Source: Syntrophales bacterium
Lineage (GTDB): Bacteria > Desulfobacterota > Syntrophia > Syntrophales > PHBD01
Direction of reading: 5' to 3'
Assembly (NCBI GenBank): GCA_035363115.1
Contig: DAOSEM010000004.1
Span: 192,594 to 256,593, forward strand
Length of the DNA: 64,000 bases
Shown: one piece after another, positions 25,590 to 34,212 of the stretch
How positions within the stretch are numbered: the stretch's first letter is position 1
How the letters are laid out: every line of letters starts with the position of its first letter
Position numbers and translations under genes: made by a program
The notes under the pieces: generated by a model
Seen by the model: the letters and a program-made list of their open reading frames with translations, nothing else
Database searches by the model: none
Told to the model about the DNA's origin: nothing

Positions 25590-26258
25590 TCAGGACAGCC
25601 ACGTTGTGATGCTGTCCACGGACTCCCGGGTGCTTTCCAGCCGGTTGGCGGGAAAGCCCGGGTTGGGATAGCCGATGGCGATGGCAATCACGATCATGTC
25701 CGCATCGGGGATCCCGCAGTGTTTCCTCACCACGTCCGGGTACATCACGCCCTGGTCCTCGATGCAGGTCCCCAGACCGTATTCCAGCGCCGCCAGGCAG
25801 ATGTTCTGCATGACGGCCCCCATGTCGAGAATGGGGGAACCTTCCATCAGCGCCCGGTCGGTCAGGAGAATGACGGCGGCCGGCGCGTCAAAGAACCGAA
25901 ACCCCCGCTCGATCCAGCGGGCCCTCTCCTCCCTGTCCTCCCGCTTGATCCCCATCAGCTGGAACAGCTGCATGGCCAGCTCCACCTGGCGCCGGCGATA
26001 TACGCTGTCCTGGGACCATCCGACGATCAGGTGCTCCTCCCCGGGCATGATTCCCGCCCTCAGCCTCTCGATGTTCTCCCGCTTGATCTCCTCCAGTGTC
26101 CTGCCGGTTACGACCAGGAATTTCCATGGCTGCGTGTTCATGGCCGACGGTGCGCGGCAGGCCAGGTCCAGGATATCCCTCAGGATGTCTCCAGGAACCG
26201 GGTCGGGTTTAAAGTCGCGGATGCTCTTGCGCTTTCGGATCGCCTCCGAAACGTTCAT
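25590..26258 (-). CDS. Nitroreductase-family FMN oxidoreductase
   Basis: 222 residues, the usual size. The N-terminal VSEAIRKRKSIRDFKPDPVP contains the FMN phosphate-binding RxSxR, followed by CRAPSAMNTQPWKFLVV and GAVMQNICLAALEYGLGTC, hallmark segments of the family. It reduces nitro compounds, quinones or enones with NAD(P)H. A two-Arg/Glu-rich insertion around residues 85-120 is longer than in minimal members. ATG is preceded by AAGGAGG. Physiological substrate unknown. Confidence 0.92.
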   Translation of the reverse strand: MNVSEAIRKRKSIRDFKPDPVPGDILRDILDLACRAPSAMNTQPWKFLVVTGRTLEEIKRENIERLRAGIMPGEEHLIVGWSQDSVYRRRQVELAMQLFQLMGIKREDREERARWIERGFRFFDAPAAVILLTDRALMEGSPILDMGAVMQNICLAALEYGLGTCIEDQGVMYPDVVRKHCGIPDADMIVIAIAIGYPNPGFPANRLESTRESVDSITTWLS

Positions 26259-26537
26259 GACGAACCTCCTTGGATTACGGGATCGACTGCTGATTCAAGA
26301 CTTCCCCCGAATGGGGCACCGCTCCGGGACCATCGCCCCGGTCATCCTCCCGGGACCATCCCCGCAGGCTTCCCTTGTTCAAGCCATAAAACCGGACACG
26401 GTTCCGGTGTACCGAAGGTGGATCCGGAACCGCTGCGGAGCCAGGGACGGCTCCTGGAACAGAGGGACAAGTCGTGCTGCAAGGTTCACGATGATCAGGC
26501 GTGGCCCGGATTCCAGTCGAGCCATGCCGGATTTCCC

Positions 26538-29336
26538 TTATGCGAACGGACGTCCGAGCTCGGCCCGGATGGCCATTCCGATCTTTTCCATCAGGTAGGG
26601 CTTCCTGACGTAGATGCCCGCTCCCAGCCGCTGGGCCTCCTTCACCCGGTCCGTCTCCGAAAATCCGCTGACCAGGATCGCTTTCTGCCCCGGATGGAGC
26701 TCCAGGATCCTCCGGTAGGTTTCCAGGCCGTCGATCCCCGGATCCATGATCATATCCAGAACCAGGATGTCCGCCCTGTTTCCCCGGAGGTATTCCACCG
26801 CCTCTTCCCCGCTGGAGACGGTATGAACCTGATATCCGATCCGCTTCAGCAATCCGGAGGCAACCTCGCGCTGCTCCGCAATGTCGTCGACCACCAGAAC
26901 CGATTCCCCGCTCCCCATGTATTGCTCCAGTGGCACCTCCTGCCGGGGGGTGGTCAGCTCCTCCCTGGTGACAGGGAAGTAAAGCGTGAAGACGGTTCCC
27001 TCGCCGATCCTTGTCTGTACGTCGATGTATCCGTTCTGATCTTTCACGGTTCCCCAGACGATCGCCAGCCCCAGTCCCGTTCCGCTCCTGCCCATCGTCT
27101 TCTTGGTGTAAAAAGGCTCGAATATCCTCGCCATGTCCTCGGCCGGGATGCCCATCCCCGTGTCGGATACCGTCAGGATCGCATAGTCTCCCTCACGGAT
27201 CTCGTCGTAGCCCCGGACGGGCTTGTCGAGATAGCGGTTTTCCGTCCGGATCGTGACCTCTCCCTGGCCGTCGATCGATTCCGCCGCATTCGACACCAGG
27301 TTCATGAGCGTCTTTTCAAGGTGGACGAGTGAGCCCCGGATGTTCAACAGCCCCTCCCGGCACTGCGTCCTGAAGTTCACGCGGGGATGGAACTCCCTGA
27401 TCTTTTCGAAGACGGCGGTTTTCAGGAAGCCGGAGACCAGGTCGTTCAGATTCATCACATCGGACGAAGAGACTCCCCGCCTGGCCAGGGTGAGGAGGTC
27501 CTGGATGATGGCTGCCGCTTTCTCCGTGGACTGCAGGATTCTCTCCACGTGGCCTCTGGCCTTCTGGCCTTCGGGAATCTCCAGCAGCAGCAGTTCCGAA
27601 TAACCGGAAAGGGCTCCCAGGACGTTGTTCAGATCGTGGGCTACCCCGCCGGCCAGCCTGCCGAGGGCCTCCATCTTCTGGGCACTGTTCAGCCGGGCCT
27701 GAAGGGCCTCCCTTTCCGCCTCGGCGGCTTTCCGGTCCGTAATGTCGTAGATCGTAAAGATCGTGGCCGGCTTCCCGTCGTATTCGATGACCGCCGCCCC
27801 GGCTTCCGCCCAGCGGATGCCGCCGTTCTTGGTCAGGACGGAAAATTCATAGCGCTCGGGCACCGGTTTCCCCTCCAGTCGCGCCATGGCCCGCCGTCGG
27901 ATCAGCTCCTTCGATTCCGGGGTCACAAAATCGAGCATGGGCCTGGAGAGGTATTCCTCTTCGCTGAATCCCGACATCTTTCGGGTCATGGGGTTGACGT
28001 AGATGAATCGCTCTCCGTCGATGATGGCAATGCCGACGTTTGACGCCTCGGTCATTTTCCTGAATTTTTCCTCGCTGTTGCGCAGCGCGTCCTCGACGCG
28101 CTTGCGCTCGGTGACGTTCAGGAGGATCCCGTCAAAAACCAGGCGATCCTCGTGGCGTGTCGGTGTGGACAGGCCCTGGAACCACAGGATCTCGCCGGAC
28201 GGACGGACGTAGCGGCCTTCGAAATCCCATGATTCGCATTTCTCCACAGCTTCTCTGAGAGAGGAGGTGAATCGGTCGCGGTCCTCTTCGTGAATATGAG
28301 AAACGAAATCCTGGTACATGGATTCGACGTCAGCCGGAATCCCGAACAGCTTCATCATGCGTCCGCTGGCATGGCTTATGCTGTATTCACCGCTGTTCTT
28401 CGCATAGAACTGGTAGACGACGCCCGGCAGGTTCATGGTGATGCCGCGCAGCCGCTCCTCGTTCTCCCGCAGGGTACGCTCCGTTTCCTTGCGTCGGGTG
28501 ATGTCCTGAAGCATGAAGATGATGCAGGGTTCGCCTGACAGGTTGAAGGTCCGGGCGGAATACACGCCGCTGCGCACTGCTCCGTCCCTGCGGCGGAACA
28601 GGAACTCCCGGTTCATGACGTCCCGGCCCGCCGACAGCTCCCCGGCCATGAAATCCCGATCGGAAGGATCGACCCAGAAATTCATCTCAAGGGAAGTCCT
28701 GCCGACGGATTCTTCCCGCTTCCAGCCGATCGTTTCTTCAAACACCGCGTTGACATCGATAATCAGCCCGTCCCGCAACCGCGTAATCGTGATGCAGTCC
28801 GGCGCCGTCATGAAAATGGTCGAGAATTTCTCCTCGGATTGGCGGGTACGCTCTTCCTCCTGCCTGCGCCTGCTGATGTCCCGGCACACATTGACAATGC
28901 CGAACGGTTTCCCTTCCTTGTCCAGGAGCACGTCTCCATTCACCTCGAAGGGGATGGTCCGGCCGTCCTTCATGACCAGGTTGTATTCCTTGGGCCCCAG
29001 CCTGTTGTCCATCATGAGAGTGACATTCATCAGCAGTCTTTCGTGCTCTTCGGGAGGCACGAACCGGAGGATGTTCTCGCCCATGAACTCCTCCCGGCTG
29101 TAACCGCTGATTTGAAGGGCATAGTCATTGATGAAGAGAATATTTCCCTCGAGGTCGGTATGGACGATCACGTCCGGGACCGTATCGACCAGCCTTGCAT
29201 ACCGTTCCTCGCTTGCCTCCAGCTCTCTTTTGGCATGCGCAAGTTCGGTTTCCGCCTCTTCGAGTTCGAGGATGCGCAGGCGCAATGCTTCCATGTCTTT
29301 TATAAGCTGCGCTTTCGTCTTCCTTTCATCTTTCAT
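26538..29336 (-). CDS. Multi-PAS hybrid histidine kinase with C-terminal receiver
   Basis: 932 residues. A short coiled-coil start (1-40) is followed by four PAS/PAC units (about 42-155, 165-285, 295-415, 420-540), a HisKA domain with the phospho-acceptor in LAGGVAHDLNN (about residue 565), a HATPase_c domain (DTGMGIPAEDMARIFEPFYTKK, GTGLGLAIV) and a receiver domain (about 805-925) with the phospho-Asp in LVLDMIMDPGIDG. No membrane helix, so a cytosolic sensor. The PAS units may bind flavin, haem or small ligands; no Cys or His motif settles this. It is monocistronic and no DNA-binding partner regulator is adjacent. Confidence 0.93.
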   Translation of the reverse strand: MKDERKTKAQLIKDMEALRLRILELEEAETELAHAKRELEASEERYARLVDTVPDVIVHTDLEGNILFINDYALQISGYSREEFMGENILRFVPPEEHERLLMNVTLMMDNRLGPKEYNLVMKDGRTIPFEVNGDVLLDKEGKPFGIVNVCRDISRRRQEEERTRQSEEKFSTIFMTAPDCITITRLRDGLIIDVNAVFEETIGWKREESVGRTSLEMNFWVDPSDRDFMAGELSAGRDVMNREFLFRRRDGAVRSGVYSARTFNLSGEPCIIFMLQDITRRKETERTLRENEERLRGITMNLPGVVYQFYAKNSGEYSISHASGRMMKLFGIPADVESMYQDFVSHIHEEDRDRFTSSLREAVEKCESWDFEGRYVRPSGEILWFQGLSTPTRHEDRLVFDGILLNVTERKRVEDALRNSEEKFRKMTEASNVGIAIIDGERFIYVNPMTRKMSGFSEEEYLSRPMLDFVTPESKELIRRRAMARLEGKPVPERYEFSVLTKNGGIRWAEAGAAVIEYDGKPATIFTIYDITDRKAAEAEREALQARLNSAQKMEALGRLAGGVAHDLNNVLGALSGYSELLLLEIPEGQKARGHVERILQSTEKAAAIIQDLLTLARRGVSSSDVMNLNDLVSGFLKTAVFEKIREFHPRVNFRTQCREGLLNIRGSLVHLEKTLMNLVSNAAESIDGQGEVTIRTENRYLDKPVRGYDEIREGDYAILTVSDTGMGIPAEDMARIFEPFYTKKTMGRSGTGLGLAIVWGTVKDQNGYIDVQTRIGEGTVFTLYFPVTREELTTPRQEVPLEQYMGSGESVLVVDDIAEQREVASGLLKRIGYQVHTVSSGEEAVEYLRGNRADILVLDMIMDPGIDGLETYRRILELHPGQKAILVSGFSETDRVKEAQRLGAGIYVRKPYLMEKIGMAIRAELGRPFA

Positions 29337-29428
29337 CGTTCATTCCCCGGTGAGGGCTGATGATCGGAAAGATCTTGACGCCCGATCCGTTCGGTGTATT
29401 CGCTGAACCGTGGAGGGTATCCCGGCAC

Positions 29429-29465
29429 GGGTCGGATGGCCGGGCTTCGGTGACCCCGCTTTTTT
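29429..29465 (+). terminator. Terminator-like hairpin without an upstream gene
   Basis: GGGTC (29429-29433) pairs with GACCC (29452-29456) around an inner CCG/CGG pairing, followed by CGCT and a T-run ending at 29465. It points in the plus direction, where no gene precedes it for several kilobases. It may end antisense transcription against the kinase gene or a short unannotated RNA. Confidence 0.4.
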
Positions 29466-29568
29466 CTTGAAAACCAACCTGTTGTATTGTGTGAATGAGA
29501 ATCCGCAGGATGTCAAGAAAACAGGCATTCGACCGGATCGGCCAATATTGGGGAGGTGAATTCATCCG

Positions 29569-29787
29569 ATGTGCAGTTGGCCGTTGAGAGGGATGCTGGT
29601 CCTGGCGGGGGCCGCGCTTCTTTGGTTCGGAGTCGCGGGGCTGCGCAGTGGAGTCGTCCGGGTCAAGGGTGGCAGGTGGATCGGGCGACAGGAATCCCCG
29701 CTCCAGTATTGGCTATTCGTGGGAACCTATTTCATAACCGGTGCCGGCGGGATCCTGTTTGCCGTCTTTGCGGGATTCGTCCGGTGA
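29569..29787 (+). CDS. Small two-helix membrane protein
   Basis: 72 residues with two hydrophobic segments (MLVLAGAALLWFGVAGL and LFVGTYFITGAGGILFAVFAGF) separated by a basic loop. AGGTG stands upstream of the ATG at acceptable distance. It precedes the radical SAM gene by 43 bp on the same strand. No family recognised; the amino-acid pattern and position make it plausible as a real small gene. Confidence 0.5.
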   Translation: MCSWPLRGMLVLAGAALLWFGVAGLRSGVVRVKGGRWIGRQESPLQYWLFVGTYFITGAGGILFAVFAGFVR

Positions 29788-29830
29788 GAAGGACTGCGAC
29801 CATGCAAAATCGTTTCGAGAGGTCACGAAC

Positions 29831-30574
29831 ATGATCATCCGGGAAATCCACGCCAGGTCCGTCCTGTCCAGGTCCCAGGTGTACGACTATGCGGTCAATC
29901 CTTACGTCGGGTGCAGCCACTCCTGCAGGTACTGCTACGCCGCGTTCATGAGGAGGTTTACCGGCCACCGGGAAACGTGGGGGGAGTTTGTCGACGTCAA
30001 GATCAATGCGCCGGACGTGCTGGCCCGGGAAATCGCCAGGAAACCGGTCGGCCGGGTCTGGGTGAGCGGCGTGTGCGACCCCTATCAGGCCGCTGAGAAG
30101 CGGTACGGGATCACGCGGTTGTGCCTTGCGCTCCTGGTGGAGAAGGGCTGGCCCGTGAACGTCCAGACCAAGTCGCCCCTGGTTCTCAGGGACATGGAGA
30201 TCCTGGAGAAGTCAGACGATGCGGAAGTCGGGTTTTCCATTGCCACGGCGGATGAAAGGCTGCGCAGGCTCTTTGAGCCCGGCGCTCCCCCCGTCCGGGA
30301 GAGAATTCACGCCCTGGAGAGCCTTCGGGCAAGGGGAATCCGGACCTATGCCATGATCGCCCCAATTCTGCCCGGCGCCGCGGTTCTGGCCGGCGAGCTG
30401 GCGGGAAAGGTCGACTATGTGCTGCTGGACCGGCTGAACTACCATTATGCGGACCGGCTCTATGCGGAACATAAGATGGAATGGGCAAGGAAGGAGCCGT
30501 TTTTCATCAGTGAGGGCGGCAGCTTGAGGAAGGGCCTGGAGGATGCGGGCATACCCGTAACCGTTTTGTTCTGA
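29831..30574 (+). CDS. Radical SAM protein (SPL/Rv2578c-like)
   Basis: 247 residues. The [4Fe-4S] motif is CSHSCRYCYA (CxxxCxxC) preceded by YDYAVNPYVG, the pattern of the small radical SAM proteins related to spore photoproduct lyase. Later landmarks are VWVSGVCDPYQAAEKRYGITR and PVNVQTKSPLVLRDM. It would generate a 5'-deoxyadenosyl radical; substrate unknown. In related genomes such proteins are sometimes DNA-repair-like, but the Cys and Tyr residues specific to spore photoproduct lyase cannot be confirmed. The ATG follows GAGAGGT. Confidence 0.88.
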   Translation: MIIREIHARSVLSRSQVYDYAVNPYVGCSHSCRYCYAAFMRRFTGHRETWGEFVDVKINAPDVLAREIARKPVGRVWVSGVCDPYQAAEKRYGITRLCLALLVEKGWPVNVQTKSPLVLRDMEILEKSDDAEVGFSIATADERLRRLFEPGAPPVRERIHALESLRARGIRTYAMIAPILPGAAVLAGELAGKVDYVLLDRLNYHYADRLYAEHKMEWARKEPFFISEGGSLRKGLEDAGIPVTVLF

Positions 30575-30641
30575 CGGTCGACCGGCCCGGGAAGGCTCTA
30601 CGGACTCCGGGGTGCTCGCCGGACTGTTTTCCCGGTATTCC

Positions 30642-32321
30642 TCAAAACCTGTATTGCAGCTCCAGGGCCAATTTCTGGCTCGTCGTTTCCCGCCCGCGTT
30701 CCAGCCCGTAAGAGGCGGCCAGTGTAACGTCGCCGCCCGTCGTGAGGGTGAAGCCGGCGCCGGCGGTCCAGAAACCCGCCGGTCGGTCGTTACCGTAAAC
30801 GACAAAGTCATCGGGCTGCGAGCGGAGTCCGGCTGTGAGGGAGCGATCGTCCAGGGGATGGTGATACGCCCAGCCGACCCGGAGCTGCGGCGTGAAAACC
30901 GATTTCTCCCCCAAAGGGATTTGCTTCGAGACGGCCACGTCCAGGTGACTGCGCAGCGTGCGGGCCTGGACGGAACCGACGCGCAGGTCGAGGCTGCCGG
31001 CCCCTGTTTCACTGAATCCCCTCCGGTACTGGTGCACGTAGTCGACGGCCAGGGAGGGCACGGCGTCCATCATGGCGATCGGCAGCCGGTACCCCAATCG
31101 CAGCCGGGGGTTCACCTCCCAGCTCTCGGGATGCGACTCGGCCTCGCGGGCCAGGTATGAGAAGGAGATGGGCCGGGTCGCGTCGCCTGTCGCGTATCCG
31201 CCGCTGAGACCGGCCTGAACAAAATAGTCTCGTGCCAGCCAGGCCGCGTACATGCCGAGCCGGGTGTAATCCGTCCGCGCTCCGCCTCCCCCGTCCGTCC
31301 AGGACTGGGTGCTGCGGATGAAGCCCAGGGACAGGCCGACGAGAAGGTTTCGCCCGGATCTCCGGTCGACGCCCCCGACGACGCCCCCGGAGACGGCGTT
31401 GAATCCCATGTCCCCCGCCCGCTGGATTCCTCCGGCCATCTGCATCCATGCCTGCAGGTTTTTCCCGTCATGGTCTCCCGAAGGAAGAAATACGGGTCCG
31501 GCGACCTGCAGGAGTGCACCGGTTTTCGTTCGATCTTCGAGAAAGGCCGCGGAGACACGCTGATCGACGGCGTCGCTGGTCATCCCGCCGGTCCTGAGCG
31601 CATCCGCCGTGAGGCGGTCGTAGCGGCCCGGGCCGATCCGGTCGAGTGCCTCCTGCAATGGGCCGGAGAGGGCCGGAAGGTAGAGCAGGTCCAGGTTGAG
31701 ATACACCGTCTCCAGGTCGGACCAGGCCTCCGGGATTCTCGCGTCCAGGTACGTTGCGATCCGGTTGGCGTTGCCGGCGGTCGCCCGCGTCCGGTAGCAG
31801 AGAATGCAGGACTCGACGGCCTGCCGGTTGAAGAAATTGTCCGCCGGGACCCAGGGTGGACCGATCAGCTTGGACTGCTGTTCCCCGCCGGCCCCCCAGC
31901 CGGCGATGGGCGCTGCGATGCCGGTGTAGATCAGGGTGCCTGCCGGTACGAGCACCATCGTCATGTTGGTCGGGAAGGAGGGAAGCGCGAACAGATCGCG
32001 CACCTGGGCCGGCGTGAGGCCGCGTACCGTCGCCGTCCGCATGACCCACGACCCGACGGGATTCGAGGGATTGACGGGGTCCGCGGGATTGTAGAACCGG
32101 ATGAAATACTGGGGTACGGTGGTCTGGATGGTGGTGACGTCGGTGCTGTTTTCGAAGGGGGGGATCCCGCCCAGCCTCGCGTTCACGGTTGCCGCCGTCT
32201 CCACGGCGATCAGGGTCCCGAGCGGCTGCACCAGGTTGCGCCAGTCCTCGCTCCACGCAGGGGAGAGCGGGGCGCAGAGGATGGCGGCAAGCAGGCAGAA
32301 GAGGAGAGATGTCTTCTTCAA
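30642..32321 (-). CDS. Autotransporter-like outer-membrane protein
   Basis: 559 residues. Signal peptide MKKTSLLFCLLAAILCAPLSPAWS, then an extracytoplasmic N-terminal domain (to about 280) containing an ESCILCYR CxxC motif, then about 280 residues with repeating amphipathic strands (GGVVGGVDRRSGRNLLVGLSLGF, YTRLGMYAAWLARDYFVQAG, HLDVAVSKQIPLGE) ending in LELQYRF with the C-terminal Phe required for BAM assembly. This is the pattern of an autotransporter beta-barrel. Passenger function unknown. It overlaps the RlpA-like stop by 4 nt, so the two are translationally coupled, which suggests an envelope or cell-wall role. Confidence 0.75.
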   Translation of the reverse strand: MKKTSLLFCLLAAILCAPLSPAWSEDWRNLVQPLGTLIAVETAATVNARLGGIPPFENSTDVTTIQTTVPQYFIRFYNPADPVNPSNPVGSWVMRTATVRGLTPAQVRDLFALPSFPTNMTMVLVPAGTLIYTGIAAPIAGWGAGGEQQSKLIGPPWVPADNFFNRQAVESCILCYRTRATAGNANRIATYLDARIPEAWSDLETVYLNLDLLYLPALSGPLQEALDRIGPGRYDRLTADALRTGGMTSDAVDQRVSAAFLEDRTKTGALLQVAGPVFLPSGDHDGKNLQAWMQMAGGIQRAGDMGFNAVSGGVVGGVDRRSGRNLLVGLSLGFIRSTQSWTDGGGGARTDYTRLGMYAAWLARDYFVQAGLSGGYATGDATRPISFSYLAREAESHPESWEVNPRLRLGYRLPIAMMDAVPSLAVDYVHQYRRGFSETGAGSLDLRVGSVQARTLRSHLDVAVSKQIPLGEKSVFTPQLRVGWAYHHPLDDRSLTAGLRSQPDDFVVYGNDRPAGFWTAGAGFTLTTGGDVTLAASYGLERGRETTSQKLALELQYRF

Positions 32322-32779
32322 AGCTCCCTGTCACCCAGGGGGGTGATCCGTACCGTTGCCACTCCCCGCCGGATGATGCCGAGATCGCGGGCCGCCGCGC
32401 GGGACAGGTCGATGATCTCGAAATTCCGCTTTCTGCAGCGGTCGTTGACCGTCACGACGACCGAGCGGTTGTTGGCCAGGTTCTTCACTCTGACCTTCGT
32501 TCCGTGCGAGATCGTCGGATGGGCCGCGGTCATTTTCCGCTGGTCGAAGATTGCGCCCGAACTGGTCCTCCTGCCATGGTAACGGTCGGCATAATAGGTT
32601 GCCTTGCCCAGCTTTCCTTCCGCTTTCTTCACCGTGGATGAAACTTCTTTTGTCCCGGCCGGGGATCCCGGCGCGTTCTCTTCCTCCGCCAGAGCGGGCA
32701 GGGCCGTGACAAGAAGGGCCAGCAGGAGGCAGGCAAGGGTCATAAACAGAAATGTATGCTTGGGATTTTCAGGTCTCAT
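32318..32779 (-). CDS. rlpA: RlpA-family septal-ring / lytic transglycosylase-like protein
   Basis: 153 residues with signal peptide (TFLFMTLACLLLALLVTALPALAEE) and a double-psi beta-barrel: GKATYYADRYHGRRTSSGAIFDQRKMTAAHP, GTKVRVKNLANNRSVVVTVNDR and IDLSRAAARDLGII, all diagnostic of RlpA. RlpA cleaves denuded peptidoglycan glycan strands or helps the septal ring. No SPOR domain is present, so a short form. Its stop overlaps the start of the autotransporter-like gene by 4 nt. No lipobox Cys is seen, so probably periplasmic. Confidence 0.9.
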   Translation of the reverse strand: MRPENPKHTFLFMTLACLLLALLVTALPALAEEENAPGSPAGTKEVSSTVKKAEGKLGKATYYADRYHGRRTSSGAIFDQRKMTAAHPTISHGTKVRVKNLANNRSVVVTVNDRCRKRNFEIIDLSRAAARDLGIIRRGVATVRITPLGDREL

Positions 32780-33051
32780 GGGGATCTCTCTTTCGTGATA
32801 TTTTTCCGGGGTATTTGAGCGGGAAGATTGTCAACGTGAGGGGACCCCTTTACCCCGGACACACCGGCGAAGTCAAGTTTTTTAGCCTTTCTTAAGGAAA
32901 TACGAGTGGTTGGTTTAATTATGGGCCGAACATTTCCTGCCTTGCAATTCAAGACGAAGTATCCCACATTACAATTCGGCCATTGGTTGTATCACCGGCA
33001 AAACCGGGAACGCGGCTGTTTGTCTATTCTATGTTACCGGGAGTGAGTCGA

Positions 33052-34209
33052 ATGGATTCGATCGTTCCGTCGGACATCCGGTACCTGTTCCAGGAGCATG
33101 GCACGGAGCAGATTCTTGAGGCGGGGCAGGTCCTGTTTCTTCAGGGGGAGGCCAGCGACGCGGTTTACTACGTCGTGAGCGGAAGCCTGGATGTATATGC
33201 GGGATACGGCGACGATCCGGTCTTGCTCAATCATGTCGAGCCCGGCCACCTGGTCGGGGAACTGGGCGCCATCACGCAAAGTCCGCGCTCCGCCACTCTG
33301 GTCGCCACCACCCGGGTGGTCCTGTCCCGAATATCGACGGAGCATTTCCGGGGCCTTCTCGCCAATGCTCTGTCGCTGGTGGAGACCATGCTCTCCAGCG
33401 CGCGCGGGTATGTGATCTCCGCGGACACGGCGAGGATCGACCTGGGGAATACCTTTCAGCAGGTCCAGAAACGCTTGAATGTGCTGGGGGAAGAGAAGAA
33501 GCAGCTCGAGGAGCTGCTGCGGCTGCGCGACGAACTCGAGTCCATGGTGGTTCATGACCTGCGCAATCCGCTGAACACGGTCACCCTGGTCCTGGACCTG
33601 CTGGAGCCCCTGAAGGATCAGGTCAGGGACACCGAACGATTCACGCTCCTCGTCCGCATGGCGAAGACGGCCACGCAGAGCATGACGCACCTGATCTCCA
33701 TGCTGCTCGATATCGCCCGGCTGGAGGCCGGCAGACTCGTCCTGGACATCAGTGAATTCGACCTCTCCGTGATGCTCGAAGAGCTGGCCGCCATGCAGCA
33801 GATGCAGGTGATACGCAAACAGATCGAGATCGTCACCCAGTCTCCGCCGGGCATGATGGTGAAGGCCGACCGGAGCATGCTGTGGCGCGTGGTGTTGAAT
33901 GTCCTCGACAATGCGATCAAGTTCGCGCCCAGGATGAGCAGGATCGAAGTCGCGGCTTGTCCCGTGGGGAATCGGAATATACACATCCGCGTCACCGACT
34001 CCGGACCGGGGATACCGCCCGGAGAGCGGGAGCGCATATTCGAGAAGTTCACGCAGGTGAGCGACGCGGAGCATATGTCGCGCGGCGGCACCGGCCTTGG
34101 GCTGACCTTCTGCCGCATGGCGGTGGAGGCGCACGGCGGCTCCATCCGGGCGGACGAAGGGCCGTCCGGCACCGGAAACAGCATCCACATCGAACTTCCG
34201 CAGGACTGA
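33052..34209 (+). CDS. Cyclic-nucleotide-binding sensor histidine kinase
   Basis: 385 residues. An N-terminal cNMP-binding domain (about 15-120) shows AGQVLFLQGEASDAVYYVVSGSLDVY and PGHLVGELGAITQSPRSATLVA, then a coiled coil (QQVQKRLNVLGEEKKQLEELLR), HisKA with MVVHDLRNPLNTV and HATPase_c with LNVLDNAIKFAP, DSGPGIPPGERERIFEKFTQV and GTGLGLTFCRMAVE. Cytosolic. The ATG at 33052 has GGGAG 8 nt upstream; earlier in-frame starts lack this. It could couple cAMP to phosphorelay signalling, and an adenylate cyclase is encoded at 56245-58392. No response regulator is adjacent. Confidence 0.9.
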   Translation: MDSIVPSDIRYLFQEHGTEQILEAGQVLFLQGEASDAVYYVVSGSLDVYAGYGDDPVLLNHVEPGHLVGELGAITQSPRSATLVATTRVVLSRISTEHFRGLLANALSLVETMLSSARGYVISADTARIDLGNTFQQVQKRLNVLGEEKKQLEELLRLRDELESMVVHDLRNPLNTVTLVLDLLEPLKDQVRDTERFTLLVRMAKTATQSMTHLISMLLDIARLEAGRLVLDISEFDLSVMLEELAAMQQMQVIRKQIEIVTQSPPGMMVKADRSMLWRVVLNVLDNAIKFAPRMSRIEVAACPVGNRNIHIRVTDSGPGIPPGERERIFEKFTQVSDAEHMSRGGTGLGLTFCRMAVEAHGGSIRADEGPSGTGNSIHIELPQD

Positions 34210-34212
34210 GCC

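Noticed and set aside
25515..27332. Plus-strand open frame of 605 codons
   Set aside because: Crosses the nitroreductase and hybrid kinase genes in antisense; no domains.
29425..29470. c-di-GMP (GEMM) riboswitch on the minus strand, suggested by a GCGGGGTCACCG-like segment
   Set aside because: The conserved 5' half of the GEMM aptamer is not found upstream, so the likeness is probably chance.
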